Notes under the pieces: model-generated
The model's database searches: none
The model's input: the letters and a program-made list of their open reading frames with translations, nothing else
What the model was told of the DNA's origin: nothing
Assembly (NCBI RefSeq): GCF_036345015.1
Contig: NZ_CP084098.1
Location: 4,167,326 to 4,231,325 of the forward strand
Reading direction: 5' to 3'
DNA: 64,000 nucleotides
From: Cyanobacterium sp. Dongsha4
GTDB taxonomy: Bacteria > Cyanobacteriota > Cyanobacteriia > Cyanobacteriales > Cyanobacteriaceae
Part shown: one piece after another, positions 25,799 through 34,687 of the stretch
Layout of the letters: the number at the start of each line of letters is the position of its first letter
How positions within the stretch are numbered: the first letter of the stretch is position 1
Translations under genes and position numbers: made by a program

Positions 25799-26674
25799 AT
25801 GACATCAGAAATGTGGTCAGAAATTATCTCAAAAATTAATCAGAATATTGAGCAAAAATTTGAAATGTGCGATCACCGCTCTATTGGGGGGGGTTGTATT
25901 AATCAAGCCTATCAATTAATTGGCACTCAAGAAAGTTATTTTATTAAATTAAATAGTGCCTCTAGTTTAGATATGTTTATGGCGGAGGCATTGGGATTAG
26001 AGGAAATGTACTCAACCCATACCATTTTAGTACCGAAACCGATTTGTTACGGCATTGCGGGAAATAATAGCTATATTGTTTTAGAGTATTTTGAATTAGG
26101 TAGGGGTAGCTCTCAATCATGGCAACTAATGGGGAAAAAACTAGCACAACTCCATCGCTATCAAAAAGAAACCCGTTTCGGTTGGAAAATAAATAATACC
26201 ATTGGTTCAACTCCTCAGATTAATGATTGGGGGGATAATTGGTCAGAATTTTTTGCAGAAACGAGAATTGGCTATCAACTGAAACTAGCTAATCGTAAAG
26301 GGGCAAATTTTTCCAATATTGGGGAAATAGTGGCTCAAATTAAAGATATTCTTAGCTATAGAAACCCAAATCCTTCTCTACTTCACGGTGATTTATGGTC
26401 TGGCAATGCCGCTTTTACTGCTGATGGCACACCTACTATTTTTGATCCTGCTTTTTATTATGGCGATCGAGAAGCTGATATAGCTATGACAGAATTATTC
26501 GGTGGTTTTCCCTCTGACTTTTATCAAGGTTATAACCAAGAATACCCCCTAGATAATGGCTACCAACAACGAAAAACTATCTACAATCTTTATCATATTC
26601 TCAATCACTTTAACCTCTTTGGAGGTGGTTATTTATCTCAAGCAAAATCGATGATTAACAGAATCATCAAGTAG
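25799..26674 (+). CDS. Fructosamine kinase family protein
   Basis: A 291-residue member of the fructosamine/ketosamine 3-kinase family, an aminoglycoside-phosphotransferase-like fold. It has IGGGCINQAYQL as the phosphate-binding region, the catalytic loop HGDLWSGN from His196 (Asp198 as base), and IFDPAFYYGDREADIAM as the metal-binding segment. The C-terminal YNLYHILNHFNLFGGGY is typical of bacterial members. The family phosphorylates sugar-protein or sugar-amine adducts to help deglycate proteins; in bacteria the substrate is often ribulosamine-like. About 160 bp separates it from divergent ftn2. Confidence 0.88.
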   Translation: MTSEMWSEIISKINQNIEQKFEMCDHRSIGGGCINQAYQLIGTQESYFIKLNSASSLDMFMAEALGLEEMYSTHTILVPKPICYGIAGNNSYIVLEYFELGRGSSQSWQLMGKKLAQLHRYQKETRFGWKINNTIGSTPQINDWGDNWSEFFAETRIGYQLKLANRKGANFSNIGEIVAQIKDILSYRNPNPSLLHGDLWSGNAAFTADGTPTIFDPAFYYGDREADIAMTELFGGFPSDFYQGYNQEYPLDNGYQQRKTIYNLYHILNHFNLFGGGYLSQAKSMINRIIK

Positions 26675-26786
26675 TGAGCAAAGGGGCAAGGGGCAAAAGT
26701 GTTTAATTAACTTCCCCTAACACCCCAATACCCTGCAACCTGCAACCTGCAACCTGAAAACCGTAACTTTGAACCTAGAGCCAGTA

Positions 26787-28661
26787 TTATCTTTGTCTTA
26801 AAAATACTCCGATTCCGTTATGAACTCTGGCAACAGTGGCAGGAGAACGGTCTATAATAGCTCCGCCGAGGTACATTTGAGTAGAACTTCCTCCATCTAA
26901 ATTAAGGGCAGAAATAGCCCCCATTCTTTGGAGAATTTGAGCCATTTCGGTAAGGGTGGGACCAGCCCCGCCGATTCTACTATGTACGGCAACTAAGAGA
27001 ATTTTACTTTGATTGTTAACTGCGATCGCACTTCTGGAGGCTTTTTGGGTATTAAAGGCTTTACTAAAATTTTCCGCTTCCCCGTTTAAAACAATTTGAC
27101 CATTAAGAAGTAACAGAGGACCTGCCCCCATAATATAAGGATAACTAGCGAAATCTGTAGGATTAGTATATGTATTGACAGTAACAGAATCATTAAGACT
27201 AAATTTGTCCGCTCCTGTTCTAAATTTACGGAACACTAACAGATAACCTTTAGGGGGAATATTAATGCTGTCTTCTCCTGCTTTAACTCCCACAATTTTG
27301 TCTCTGATAATGCCATTTTCCACCACTGCAACGATTTCTCCATCACTGAGAGTCGTATAATTAAAGCCCCAATTTTCCGTATAACGGGCTAATCCTGCCT
27401 GTATATATCCACTATTAACATAATTATTGATGAGGCGATCTCCTCTACCCGTTGTAATAGTTTCTTCTAATTTAATACGATCAATTTTGACCTCTCCTAA
27501 ATCATTCCAAGCAATAACCCCCCGATTTAAAATAGGACTCGATAGCCAGTTTTCTCTATCTTTAATCGCTCCCAATGGTAATTGATTATTGCGATTGAAA
27601 AATCCCCCATTAATTCCTGCCATTGCCCCTGAATTTTGAGCAGTAGTTTTTAGAGGTGCTGTACCAATTATAGTATTACCATTCGTCAACATAGGACGTA
27701 AATCCAAATTATAGCTTTTTGTGTTTAAGGTAAGAGATGATACTAAAAACTGGTCTTTATTATTATTTATACCGACATATTTTCTACTATAAATAACATC
27801 ATTATTCCATAATATATCCCTAGAATTAATAGCAGTTGTACTAATATCTACAAATAATATATTCGGGTTAGCAGAAGTAACTTTTAAATTAGAAAAAGCA
27901 GGTAAAGTAATGTTAACTAGAGTTTTATTATCTTTACCAGAAATAGTAAATAATTTACTGTTATTAATGTTTATATTTTGAGGAGTTTCGTCCCCTTCTT
28001 CCTCTTGAATGACGGGGTTATTATTATTGGGAGGGAGGCTAGGAAAAAGAGAATTATCCACTTGACTATCAAGAGAAATTATCCCCACATCTTTACCTTG
28101 ACTTACTTGAAAAAAGCTAGGTTGATTCAGTTCAATAATAATTTTTTTACCTTGAGTTTCTGACACTTCATAAATCTTATTAACTCTACTAGGAGGCAAT
28201 TTTAAAGCTAAATAAGGATTAATATTATCTATCTCTAAAGAAGTATTTTTAACTAAATCTGTTATGTCTAAATAACGATAAGGATTAAGAAATTGAGTCG
28301 GTAAAATATTACTATAAGCAAACCATTGTACAGGTTGTTTATCTTTATTCGTTGTACTCAATAACTCTATGCCTAAATTAGCTTCTGCGGCAAAATCAGC
28401 TAAACCTGTATGAATTTCTCCTCCTTGTTGCCATTGTATCCAAGGTAAATTAACATTTTTATTATTAATAATTACTTCGTTACCTTTATTAACTACGTTT
28501 AAAATCTCATCTTGTGTAATTTGAGGGAAAACATCTTGAGCAAAAACACCTCTAAAAAATTTTCCTTGAACGAAAAGAGGAAATCCACTAATCAAATTTA
28601 CAAAAAAAAGAGACGTAATAAAAAGAATTAAAAACTTAGACTTTATCAAAGTTAATTTCAT
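26787..28661 (-). CDS. Phosphodiester glycosidase family protein (NAGPA domain), exported
   Basis: About 624 residues from the start chosen here. I prefer ATG at 28659-28661: it gives a proper signal peptide (MKLTLIKSKFLILFITSLFF) and has AGGAAAG five bases upstream. The frame is open to 28799, but those extra 46 residues precede the signal peptide and look unconserved. The N-terminal 320 residues resemble an AMIN-like periplasmic region. The C-terminal 280 residues hold the phosphodiester glycosidase (DUF2233/NAGPA) domain with GGFFNRNNQLPLGAI and LNLDGGSSTQMYLGG. Such enzymes cleave sugar-phosphate diesters; in bacteria they are linked to exopolysaccharide or wall-polymer metabolism. Location: periplasm or outside. 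Confidence 0.85.
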   Translation of the reverse strand: MKLTLIKSKFLILFITSLFFVNLISGFPLFVQGKFFRGVFAQDVFPQITQDEILNVVNKGNEVIINNKNVNLPWIQWQQGGEIHTGLADFAAEANLGIELLSTTNKDKQPVQWFAYSNILPTQFLNPYRYLDITDLVKNTSLEIDNINPYLALKLPPSRVNKIYEVSETQGKKIIIELNQPSFFQVSQGKDVGIISLDSQVDNSLFPSLPPNNNNPVIQEEEGDETPQNININNSKLFTISGKDNKTLVNITLPAFSNLKVTSANPNILFVDISTTAINSRDILWNNDVIYSRKYVGINNNKDQFLVSSLTLNTKSYNLDLRPMLTNGNTIIGTAPLKTTAQNSGAMAGINGGFFNRNNQLPLGAIKDRENWLSSPILNRGVIAWNDLGEVKIDRIKLEETITTGRGDRLINNYVNSGYIQAGLARYTENWGFNYTTLSDGEIVAVVENGIIRDKIVGVKAGEDSINIPPKGYLLVFRKFRTGADKFSLNDSVTVNTYTNPTDFASYPYIMGAGPLLLLNGQIVLNGEAENFSKAFNTQKASRSAIAVNNQSKILLVAVHSRIGGAGPTLTEMAQILQRMGAISALNLDGGSSTQMYLGGAIIDRSPATVARVHNGIGVFLRQR

Positions 28662-28986
28662 AATGACTTTCCTGAGTTTAACTAGGTAGCTCAAACTAAA
28701 TAAATAAAAGTTTGTAATTACCCCTTTAGGGGTTTTAAAAGTTTGATATATGAGGGTTTTAGCCCTAGATACTAATACTGTGCCACTGATACTTTTCATG
28801 GAGGAGAATAACTTATAAATCTCTCCATTTTTAGACCCAAATTTAGCTCCTTAGTTCCATCTTTTCATCTCTATAACTAAATTTTTTACAAACTAAATAT
28901 TATTTAGACAACAAAAAAATGTATTAATATTTTTTACCAGATGATTAATGAATAAAATAAGTCAAATGGGTCTTAACTTTAAATGG
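28662..28986. other. Intergenic region
   Basis: 325 bp between the glycosidase start and the small membrane protein. Apart from the in-frame upstream extension of the glycosidase (to 28799) and AT-rich promoter-like sequence, I see nothing definite. Confidence 0.4.
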
Positions 28987-29178
28987 TTAATTTTGATTTT
29001 TTAAAGTCAAAGAGGCAATTAAACCAAAAGTCCCTGCAATAGTACCTATACCTAACCATAAAGGAAAAGAGTAACCTTTAATATCTGCAACGATTCCCGC
29101 ACTTAATCCAATAATACAATGCAACAGCATCAACCAAAATACAATATTAGGATCTGGATTAGTCAATATTTCTATCAT
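28987..29178 (-). CDS. Small two-helix membrane protein
   Basis: A 63-residue protein with two hydrophobic helices (VFWLMLLHCIIGLSAGIVA and WLGIGTIAGTFGLIASLTL) joined by a short polar turn (DIKGYSF). It starts MIEILTNPDPN and ends KNQN. The function is unknown, and no partner lies within operon distance. The clean amphipathic and hydrophobic pattern over the whole short frame supports a real gene. A MITE begins 72 bp upstream. Confidence 0.6.
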   Translation of the reverse strand: MIEILTNPDPNIVFWLMLLHCIIGLSAGIVADIKGYSFPLWLGIGTIAGTFGLIASLTLKNQN

Positions 29179-29250
29179 TTGATATTAGTTTAACTTATTC
29201 GATTATTTTCAATAATTATAATATCTGTTTTTATTCATACATTAGTTTTA

Positions 29251-29559
29251 CCTGAGTTCCATATAAAATTTTCAGTTAAGGTAGGCAAAAGGGGAAACCC
29301 CTCTGTGTCTCCCCTTAAAAGGGGAGAAAGAGAACAGGGAAAAGTGATAAAAATTAATGGAAAATATTACTCTATGGATTTTAGCTGATTTTTAACTGAG
29401 TTCAATTACCGTTTCAGCTTTCTTGAGATAATACTTATCTCAAGAGATAATCAATTTATCTACTTTTTTCGTCCATATCTAGTTACTTTTACTCCGAACC
29501 CCGAACCCCGTTCACGACTGAAAGGAGTGTAAGAGTGCAGCGAACTCTCTGAACTCAGA
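29251..29559. mobile_element. MITE-type composite element, 309 bp
   Basis: It begins CCTGAGTTCCATATAAAA and ends GAACTCTCTGAACTCAGA. Perfect 8-bp flanks TAGTTTTA occur at 29243-29250 and 29560-29567, marking a target duplication. From about 29391 the interior resembles the copy at 59255 (CTGAGTTCAA start, AATTTAT...CTTTTTT block, then CCGAACCCCGAACCCCG heptads), so the element looks like one copy joined to or inserted by another. No coding potential. Confidence 0.75.
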
Positions 29560-29609
29560 TAGTTTTAGTTTTACTCCTCTGTTATGTGGAAATCTAACGT
29601 GATATGTGT

Positions 29610-30542
29610 CTATAAATTTTGGTTGTTCATGGCTTTAGCATAATCATAAACTAAATTGAAAAAGTCTTTAACGGTGGGAATTTGTAAACGATCCTTTGTT
29701 GTAATTAAAACAACTTCTCTGGTTAATTGTTGGGTTTGAGATTGATGAGATTTTAAGGTAATGGGAATAATACTTAGAGAGGGGTCAGATTTTGATTCTT
29801 GTAGAGCAGATTCTGGTAAAAGGGCGATAAAGTTACCTTGACGAATAACTCCTCGAAAAGCATCAAGGGTATTTAATTCCATTGCTACTTCTAAATCAAA
29901 ACCATGTCCTGCAAATACTTCTTGAACAATTCTCTGCATTCCATAACCGTCTTTAAATATTACTTGGCTATAGGGGGCTAAATCGACAATGGTAACACTA
30001 TCTTTTGTGGCAAGGGGATGAGAGCTAGAAACTAGCACTTGTATCGGTTCATAATATAGGTGTTTGGAAACCATTTCTGAGGTGGAAGTGAGATATTTAT
30101 TATTCATCACTACTGCAACGTCCACTAATCCATCTCGTAATACTTTGAGAGCGCGATCGCTTCCTAGGGCTGTAACTCTAAGTTGTACTTGGGGATGACT
30201 TTGGCAAAATGATTGGAGGATGGGGGGTAGAAAATAAGCACAAACAGAGTGAATTCCTGCAACGCATAATTCTGGTTGCTCTCCTTGTAACAGTTGTTGG
30301 ATTTTATACTCGATTTTATCCCACTCTTGACAAATACGTTTGGCATGGGGTAGCAGTTTTTCTCCTGAAACGGTTAATTTTGCTTGTGCTTGTCGATGGA
30401 ATAAAGCTGTATTTAGGTGACTTTCTAAACCCTGTACTTGACGGCTAATAGTTGATTGAGTGACACCACAAAGTTTTGCCGCTTGTCCAAAACTCCCTGT
30501 TTCACTAACGGCTACAAAAGCTCTTATTTGTTCAATTCTCAT
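29610..30542 (-). CDS. LysR-family transcriptional regulator
   Basis: A 310-residue LysR regulator. The N-terminal winged helix-turn-helix (1-60: MRIEQIRAFVAVSETGSFGQ, CGVTQSTISRQVQGLE) is followed by a linker helix and a two-lobed effector-binding domain (about 88-300). The N-terminal wording resembles the cyanobacterial PacR group, which controls photosynthesis and carbon-assimilation genes, but I cannot separate it from other LysR types by eye. The divergently transcribed target usual for LysR genes is not present: upstream lies the kinase-GUN4 gene on the same strand. Confidence 0.85.
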   Translation of the reverse strand: MRIEQIRAFVAVSETGSFGQAAKLCGVTQSTISRQVQGLESHLNTALFHRQAQAKLTVSGEKLLPHAKRICQEWDKIEYKIQQLLQGEQPELCVAGIHSVCAYFLPPILQSFCQSHPQVQLRVTALGSDRALKVLRDGLVDVAVVMNNKYLTSTSEMVSKHLYYEPIQVLVSSSHPLATKDSVTIVDLAPYSQVIFKDGYGMQRIVQEVFAGHGFDLEVAMELNTLDAFRGVIRQGNFIALLPESALQESKSDPSLSIIPITLKSHQSQTQQLTREVVLITTKDRLQIPTVKDFFNLVYDYAKAMNNQNL

Positions 30543-30636
30543 AGATTAGACTTTTTTTCCTACCCACTGCTTTTTCTCCACAAACTATTAAATTACAGAG
30601 GAGGGTAGTTTTAATTCTGTCAAAATCAATACGAAA

Positions 30637-32283
30637 TTATAAATTACAGTCCATTGTTCGAGAAATCAGAGTATAAATTCCTTCTAATAATCCTGACATG
30701 GCAAGACTTGGTAAATGTCCTTGGGGGGCGCTTAAATCATAGTTGAGATCCTCAGTGAATAGCCATAAACCTTTATTTCTCCAACCGACGCGATCGCCCA
30801 TACTCTCCCAAACTTTTTTATCATGGGATCTTTTTCCACCTAAACTGAGATAAATTCTTTTTTGTACGGAAAAACCAAATTTGCCTTGACTATATTTAGT
30901 CCATAAGCGATCAATAGAGTGCAAATCTTCACAGGGAAACTCTTGCATGGCATGGCGATCGATCCAACCAAAATCTTCTTTATTAACCGCTTTGAGCATT
31001 AATTTTTGTGTTTCTAAGTCTGCTTCTTGCCATTTTTTTTGACTCAGTAATTCTTCTAAATGATGATAGTCTATACCCACCGCAGACATTTTGGGTTTCT
31101 TTTGCGGTTCAATGACTGTTTCAGAGGATGATATTTCAGTTTGAGAAACGATTTCTTCTAAATGAGTATCAATGAGAGATTCTTGATTGTCATAGCTAGA
31201 TTCTACGGGAATAATGGGATTATTTTCAAAACGAGTGGGAGAAAGAGGATCATAAGTATATTCTTGGGGAGGTTGACTGGTTTGACGAGGTCTAGCTTTT
31301 ATTCTTCTAACTTTTTTCTTTTTCGGTACGGGAATAACTGGGATTACGGGCAAGGGATGATGAGTATTAGCACTGGTATTTTCTGATGGTTGGGTGGTTT
31401 GTGGTGTAGGAGGAGGAATAACAGGAGAATGAGGCGTCGGGTTATTATTCGTCAAGTTGATTTCAACATCTTCGGTAAGCATATTCAACCACTCTGTTAC
31501 TGACTCAGGACGATTTTCTGGTAACAATTCCATACCCTTCAAAATAGCTAAGTTGGTGCGATCGCTTATTTTGGGATTGTGGGTTTGAGGGGGAATTAAA
31601 TTAATGCCTTGTTGGCGAAATTGAGCAGGAAAAGGTATTTGTAGGGTTAAAATATAGTATAAAGTTGCAGAAAGAGCGTAAACATCGGTATAAGCTCCTC
31701 TTTTGGCATTTCTTTGATATTGTTCAATGGGTGCAAAACCTTCAGTACGGGAATTTGTATGAATCTGGGTTTTATCTTCTATAAAATCCCTTGCTAAACC
31801 AAAATCAATCAATACCGCCTCGTTATTTTCCATGCGACGCATAATATTAGCTGGTTTAACGTCACGGTGTAAAATACCTTGCTTATGAATATAAGTTAAA
31901 GCACTGCCTACTTGATAAATGTAGCGAATAGCCTCAAACTCAGAAAATCCCCCCTGTTTTTTCACTAAGGTTTCTAAATTACCACCGTCAATATATTCCA
32001 TCACCATACACCACAAATCTTCTTCCTGACAGACATCATCCACTCGAATTACATGAGCATGACTACATTTAGCCAAACGAAAAGCCTCTTGAATAAATCT
32101 TTCTTGATGTTTCGCAAAATTGGGTAAAGCCTGAATATTGGCATTGAGAGTTTTAATGGCAACTATTTTCTCATTAATAATATCTTTTGCTTTATATGTA
32201 ATACCTGCACCCCCTGCCCCCAATACTTTTTCTATAACATATCTTCCCTTCTGAATAATTTTCCCCGCTTTCCAGTAACTCAT
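30637..32283 (-). CDS. Serine/threonine protein kinase fused to a GUN4 domain
   Basis: A 548-residue protein. Residues 14-270 are a Hanks-type kinase: glycine loop LGAGGAGITY (21-30), Lys44 in VAIKTL, catalytic HRDVKPANI (Asp141), DFGLAR (Asp160), EGFAPIEQY activation/P+1 region. A Pro/Thr-rich linker (about 280-395) follows, then a GUN4 domain (about 400-545: DYHHLEELLSQKKWQEADLE, GKFGFSVQKRIYLSLGG, VGWRNKGLW). GUN4 binds porphyrins and stimulates Mg-chelatase; kinase-GUN4 fusions are known in cyanobacteria. A likely role is tying phosphorylation to tetrapyrrole or light status, which is inferred. All catalytic kinase residues are present. Confidence 0.9.
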   Translation of the reverse strand: MSYWKAGKIIQKGRYVIEKVLGAGGAGITYKAKDIINEKIVAIKTLNANIQALPNFAKHQERFIQEAFRLAKCSHAHVIRVDDVCQEEDLWCMVMEYIDGGNLETLVKKQGGFSEFEAIRYIYQVGSALTYIHKQGILHRDVKPANIMRRMENNEAVLIDFGLARDFIEDKTQIHTNSRTEGFAPIEQYQRNAKRGAYTDVYALSATLYYILTLQIPFPAQFRQQGINLIPPQTHNPKISDRTNLAILKGMELLPENRPESVTEWLNMLTEDVEINLTNNNPTPHSPVIPPPTPQTTQPSENTSANTHHPLPVIPVIPVPKKKKVRRIKARPRQTSQPPQEYTYDPLSPTRFENNPIIPVESSYDNQESLIDTHLEEIVSQTEISSSETVIEPQKKPKMSAVGIDYHHLEELLSQKKWQEADLETQKLMLKAVNKEDFGWIDRHAMQEFPCEDLHSIDRLWTKYSQGKFGFSVQKRIYLSLGGKRSHDKKVWESMGDRVGWRNKGLWLFTEDLNYDLSAPQGHLPSLAMSGLLEGIYTLISRTMDCNL

Positions 32284-32421
32284 AATAATTGCGATAGTCT
32301 TATGCTTTCTTTTCTCTGCAATTTTATTTTATCCCTAATCTTTGATTCAGCGATGAAGAGTTTATGGAGATGCAAACGACGCAATTACTCTCTCGGTGAT
32401 AGAACTTATGAACTTATTTCA

Positions 32422-32454
32422 CCTCAGTTCGATTTAAGAATATCGGGTAGATGT
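32422..32454. repeat. Left arm of an outer MITE-like repeat
   Basis: CCTCAGTTCGATTTAAGAAT matches the left end of the element at 9144 and continues into ATATCGGGTAG, which resembles the inside of that element. It is cut at 32467 by the 379-bp insertion. After that insertion the sequence resumes with GGGGCTTAGGGTATTGGAG and a repeat that may end near CCAAATTCAGG (32993). The right boundary and target duplication are unclear. Confidence 0.45.
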
Positions 32455-32466
32455 CTGGTTGTTAGG

Positions 32467-32845
32467 CAGGGCTGTTTCATTCTAAAATTTTCTGGTTAAG
32501 GCAGGGAATACCTGAGTTCGGAGTTCGGAGTTCGGAGTTAAAAGTAATAATTATTGACAAAAAAGCTGAATAAATTGATTTTCAATGAGTTTTTCCTAAA
32601 TTTAATAATTTTTTATTCCAAAATTGGCTCGATGATAACTCGAGGGCGCTTTATTTTTCGATACTTTTTTCATCGAACTCAGTTAGGGAATAGGCACTCT
32701 TGCAATAGTTTTTAATGGTTTATAGTTATAAATTGATAATCTCAACATTTTTAACTACTTCTTAATCCTAAAAGCTCTAAAACCCTATATTCTTTTACTG
32801 GCAATAGTTTTAGCGTTTTTGTATTTCTACTTTGAAACAGCCCTG
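32467..32845. mobile_element. 379-bp non-coding element with perfect 13-bp inverted ends and 12-bp target duplication
   Basis: Left end CAGGGCTGTTTCA (32467-32479); right end TGAAACAGCCCTG (32833-32845), its exact inverse complement. CTGGTTGTTAGG occurs directly on both sides (32455-32466 and 32846-32857), a 12-bp target duplication. The interior has no transposase. It is therefore a MITE or deletion derivative moved by a transposase encoded elsewhere. Duplications of 10-13 bp are typical of IS4-family enzymes, which is my inference for the parent. A second element (32511-32684) is nested inside. Confidence 0.82.
32511..32684. mobile_element. MITE, 174 bp, nested inside the 379-bp element
   Basis: The ends are CCTGAGTTCG and CGAACTCAGTT; the flanks are AGGGAATA (32503-32510) and AGGGAATA (32685-32692), a perfect 8-bp target duplication. 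Read on the minus strand it aligns along its length with the copy at 59255-59426 (shared CTGAGTTCGATGAAAAA, AGTTATCA, TTTAGGAAAAACTC, TTTATTCAGCTTTTTTGT and CCGAACTCCGAACTCCG). The heptad array lies at one end. Confidence 0.85.
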
Positions 32846-32857
32846 CTGGTTGTTAGG

Positions 32858-32993
32858 GGCTTAGGGTATTGGAGAAAAACGAGTTAGGGGTTTTTAATTC
32901 TTAATTCTTAATTATCAACTATTTAACTTTGCCCCTTGCCCATTGCCCTTTTCGCCATCATTCATAGATGAAAATTGATCCCAAATTCAGGTT
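32858..32993. repeat. Dispersed repeat matching 7361-7465 in inverse orientation
   Basis: The stretch contains GGGCTTAGGGTATTGGAG, ACGAGTTAGGGG, a TTAATTCTTAATT run, then TTTGCCCCTTGCCC and ends near CCCAAATTCAGG. Its reverse complement follows the same order as 7361-7465. It is non-coding, and it is probably the right arm of the element whose left arm is at 32422. Confidence 0.55.
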
Positions 32994-33020
32994 AAATTAG
33001 GAAACTTGGGCTTAATAAAC

Positions 33021-33054
33021 AAAAAAAGATGATCTTCCTTTTTTGAAAGATCAT
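33021..33054 (-). terminator. Rho-independent terminator of the SLBB gene
   Basis: Read on the minus strand: stem ATGATCTTTC / GAAGATCAT around a loop of A residues and G, followed by TTTTTTT. It lies about 60 bp past the stop of the polysaccharide-export gene at 33113. Confidence 0.7.
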
Positions 33055-33112
33055 TATCCTAATATATATATTGATATTGTTTATACAAATGTTTAGTTTG
33101 TAAGTTTAATCA

Positions 33113-34687
33113 TTAATTATTATTGTTGTTAAAAACATCGACAATTCTAGCCGTATTAGCGATAATACCGATGATTTGAGCAAAAGGATCAAAAATTTGA
33201 TAAGTTGCATCAGATACCACAGCAAATCCTGAACGATCAATGAAAACAATGTCATTGTTGAGTAGGGGGGGGTTATTTTCCTGATTTAAGGGAGCAGAAA
33301 AGTCAATTTTGACAATTTTTTCCGTAACTGTACCATTGGGATTAAGTCGAATTAATTTTGCGGTTGCTTCGTTGGCTCGACGATTGTTAAAACCTCCTGC
33401 CTGAAGTAGTGCCTGTTGTAAACTTACATTCGGTGGTAGTTGTTTTAAACCGGGATTTTTAACCTCCCCAATAACGCTAACATTAATAGTATTAGGCGAA
33501 AAACTAGCTACTGCTACTTGACGCACTTCACTGTCATCAATGGATTCGGCCGTAGGAATAAAAATGCGATCGCCATTTTGTAATAAAGCATCTTCCCTAA
33601 ATTTACCTGTTTGTAAAAGTTCCCAGAGATTAACTTTAATTATTTGGTCTTCCCCAGATGGTAATGTTCTTCTTACCTCTATATTACGAATATCCGCTCT
33701 GGCAGTTAATCCCCCGGCTGTTTTAATTGCTCTTGTGGCCGTGGGAATACCTGCTAAACTTTGTTCATTATTAATTACACGATTAGTGTCAAATGACAAC
33801 TCATCGGTAAGGTTATTAGCTTTTACGTCGTCACCAGTTAAGGTGTATGGACCAGGTCGGTTAACTTCTCCTACAATACTAATAGAAATTGGTAGGCTAA
33901 GATTAGCACTAAAATTAGCAGTTGCTGTTCTTAATACTTCCGTGGGATCGATATTTTGGGCGCTGGGTATGATGATGCGATCGCCATCTCTGAGAACAAT
34001 ATTTTGCTGTAAATCACCATTTTGAAGGAAATCCCATAAATTAACGGGAATAATATACTCTCTTCCTTTGAAATTACGAACAACTTGAAGATTTCTTGTA
34101 TCAGCAGAGGCATTAATACCGTTACCTAGTTGCAACGCACTAATTAAAGTCGGAAATTTTCTTCCTGAATTAGCACTACTCCCTCCCCCAGTTGAGCCTC
34201 CTGTTTCAAAAGGAATAGAATAAGAGCCCGGAGTGCGGATTTCTCCTACCATAGCAATAGTAATAGGACGAGGAATAGTTAAATCTATACTAACAATAGG
34301 ATCTCTCAATAAACCTTGGGATACATACTCTTGACTAATCAAAAGTTCAGCTTCTGCTAAAGTTAAACCTGCTACGGTAACACGATTAATTAAAGGTAAA
34401 TTCAGAGTACCATCAACCAACACCTGATACTCTCTGCTATACTCAGGCACATTAAAAATATTTAGCGAAATTACATCACCTGCATCTAAAGTATAAGGAA
34501 ATCTCTGAGCTAAACTGTCTTGTGAAGCAGATATGGGATAGTCACTATTAACTGTGTTAGGGGTGTTATTACCCGTTAAAGGTTTTAAAGGCTGACGTTG
34601 TGCTAATTCTTGGGCAAAGACATTGCAACTCAGTAAATTAGACATCAAAAGCACTAATGCTGTAGTGGAATAGTAAGTCTTTTGCAT
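33113..34687 (-). CDS. SLBB-domain polysaccharide export protein (Wza-like)
   Basis: A 524-residue exported protein. The signal peptide (MQKTYYSTTALVLLMSNLLS, through CNVFA) contains a cysteine at LLSC, so lipidation is possible. The polysaccharide-export domain (YTLDAGDVISLNIFNVPEYS, about 65-150) is followed by three SLBB-type units, marked by MVGEIRTPGSY, IVGEVNRPGPY and VIGEVKNPGLK. Each of the first two units is followed by a near-repeat of ...NLWDFLQNGDL...RDGDRIIIPSA. The outer-membrane or periplasmic export channel for extracellular polysaccharide is the known role of the family. Partner Wzc-like genes are not adjacent. A terminator follows at 33021-33054. Confidence 0.88.
   Translation of the reverse strand: MQKTYYSTTALVLLMSNLLSCNVFAQELAQRQPLKPLTGNNTPNTVNSDYPISASQDSLAQRFPYTLDAGDVISLNIFNVPEYSREYQVLVDGTLNLPLINRVTVAGLTLAEAELLISQEYVSQGLLRDPIVSIDLTIPRPITIAMVGEIRTPGSYSIPFETGGSTGGGSSANSGRKFPTLISALQLGNGINASADTRNLQVVRNFKGREYIIPVNLWDFLQNGDLQQNIVLRDGDRIIIPSAQNIDPTEVLRTATANFSANLSLPISISIVGEVNRPGPYTLTGDDVKANNLTDELSFDTNRVINNEQSLAGIPTATRAIKTAGGLTARADIRNIEVRRTLPSGEDQIIKVNLWELLQTGKFREDALLQNGDRIFIPTAESIDDSEVRQVAVASFSPNTINVSVIGEVKNPGLKQLPPNVSLQQALLQAGGFNNRRANEATAKLIRLNPNGTVTEKIVKIDFSAPLNQENNPPLLNNDIVFIDRSGFAVVSDATYQIFDPFAQIIGIIANTARIVDVFNNNNN

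Noticed and set aside
28662-28799. N-terminal 46-residue extension of the phosphodiester glycosidase
   Set aside because: The internal Met has both a signal peptide and a Shine-Dalgarno sequence; the extension would bury the signal peptide.
32302-32499. A 65-residue plus-strand frame upstream of the kinase-GUN4 gene
   Set aside because: It runs from AT-rich spacer into the ends of two mobile repeats; it is not protein-like beyond chance.
33540-34025. A 161-residue plus-strand frame opposite the polysaccharide-export gene
   Set aside because: It is fully antisense to a strongly supported SLBB coding region, and its composition follows the codon pattern of that gene.
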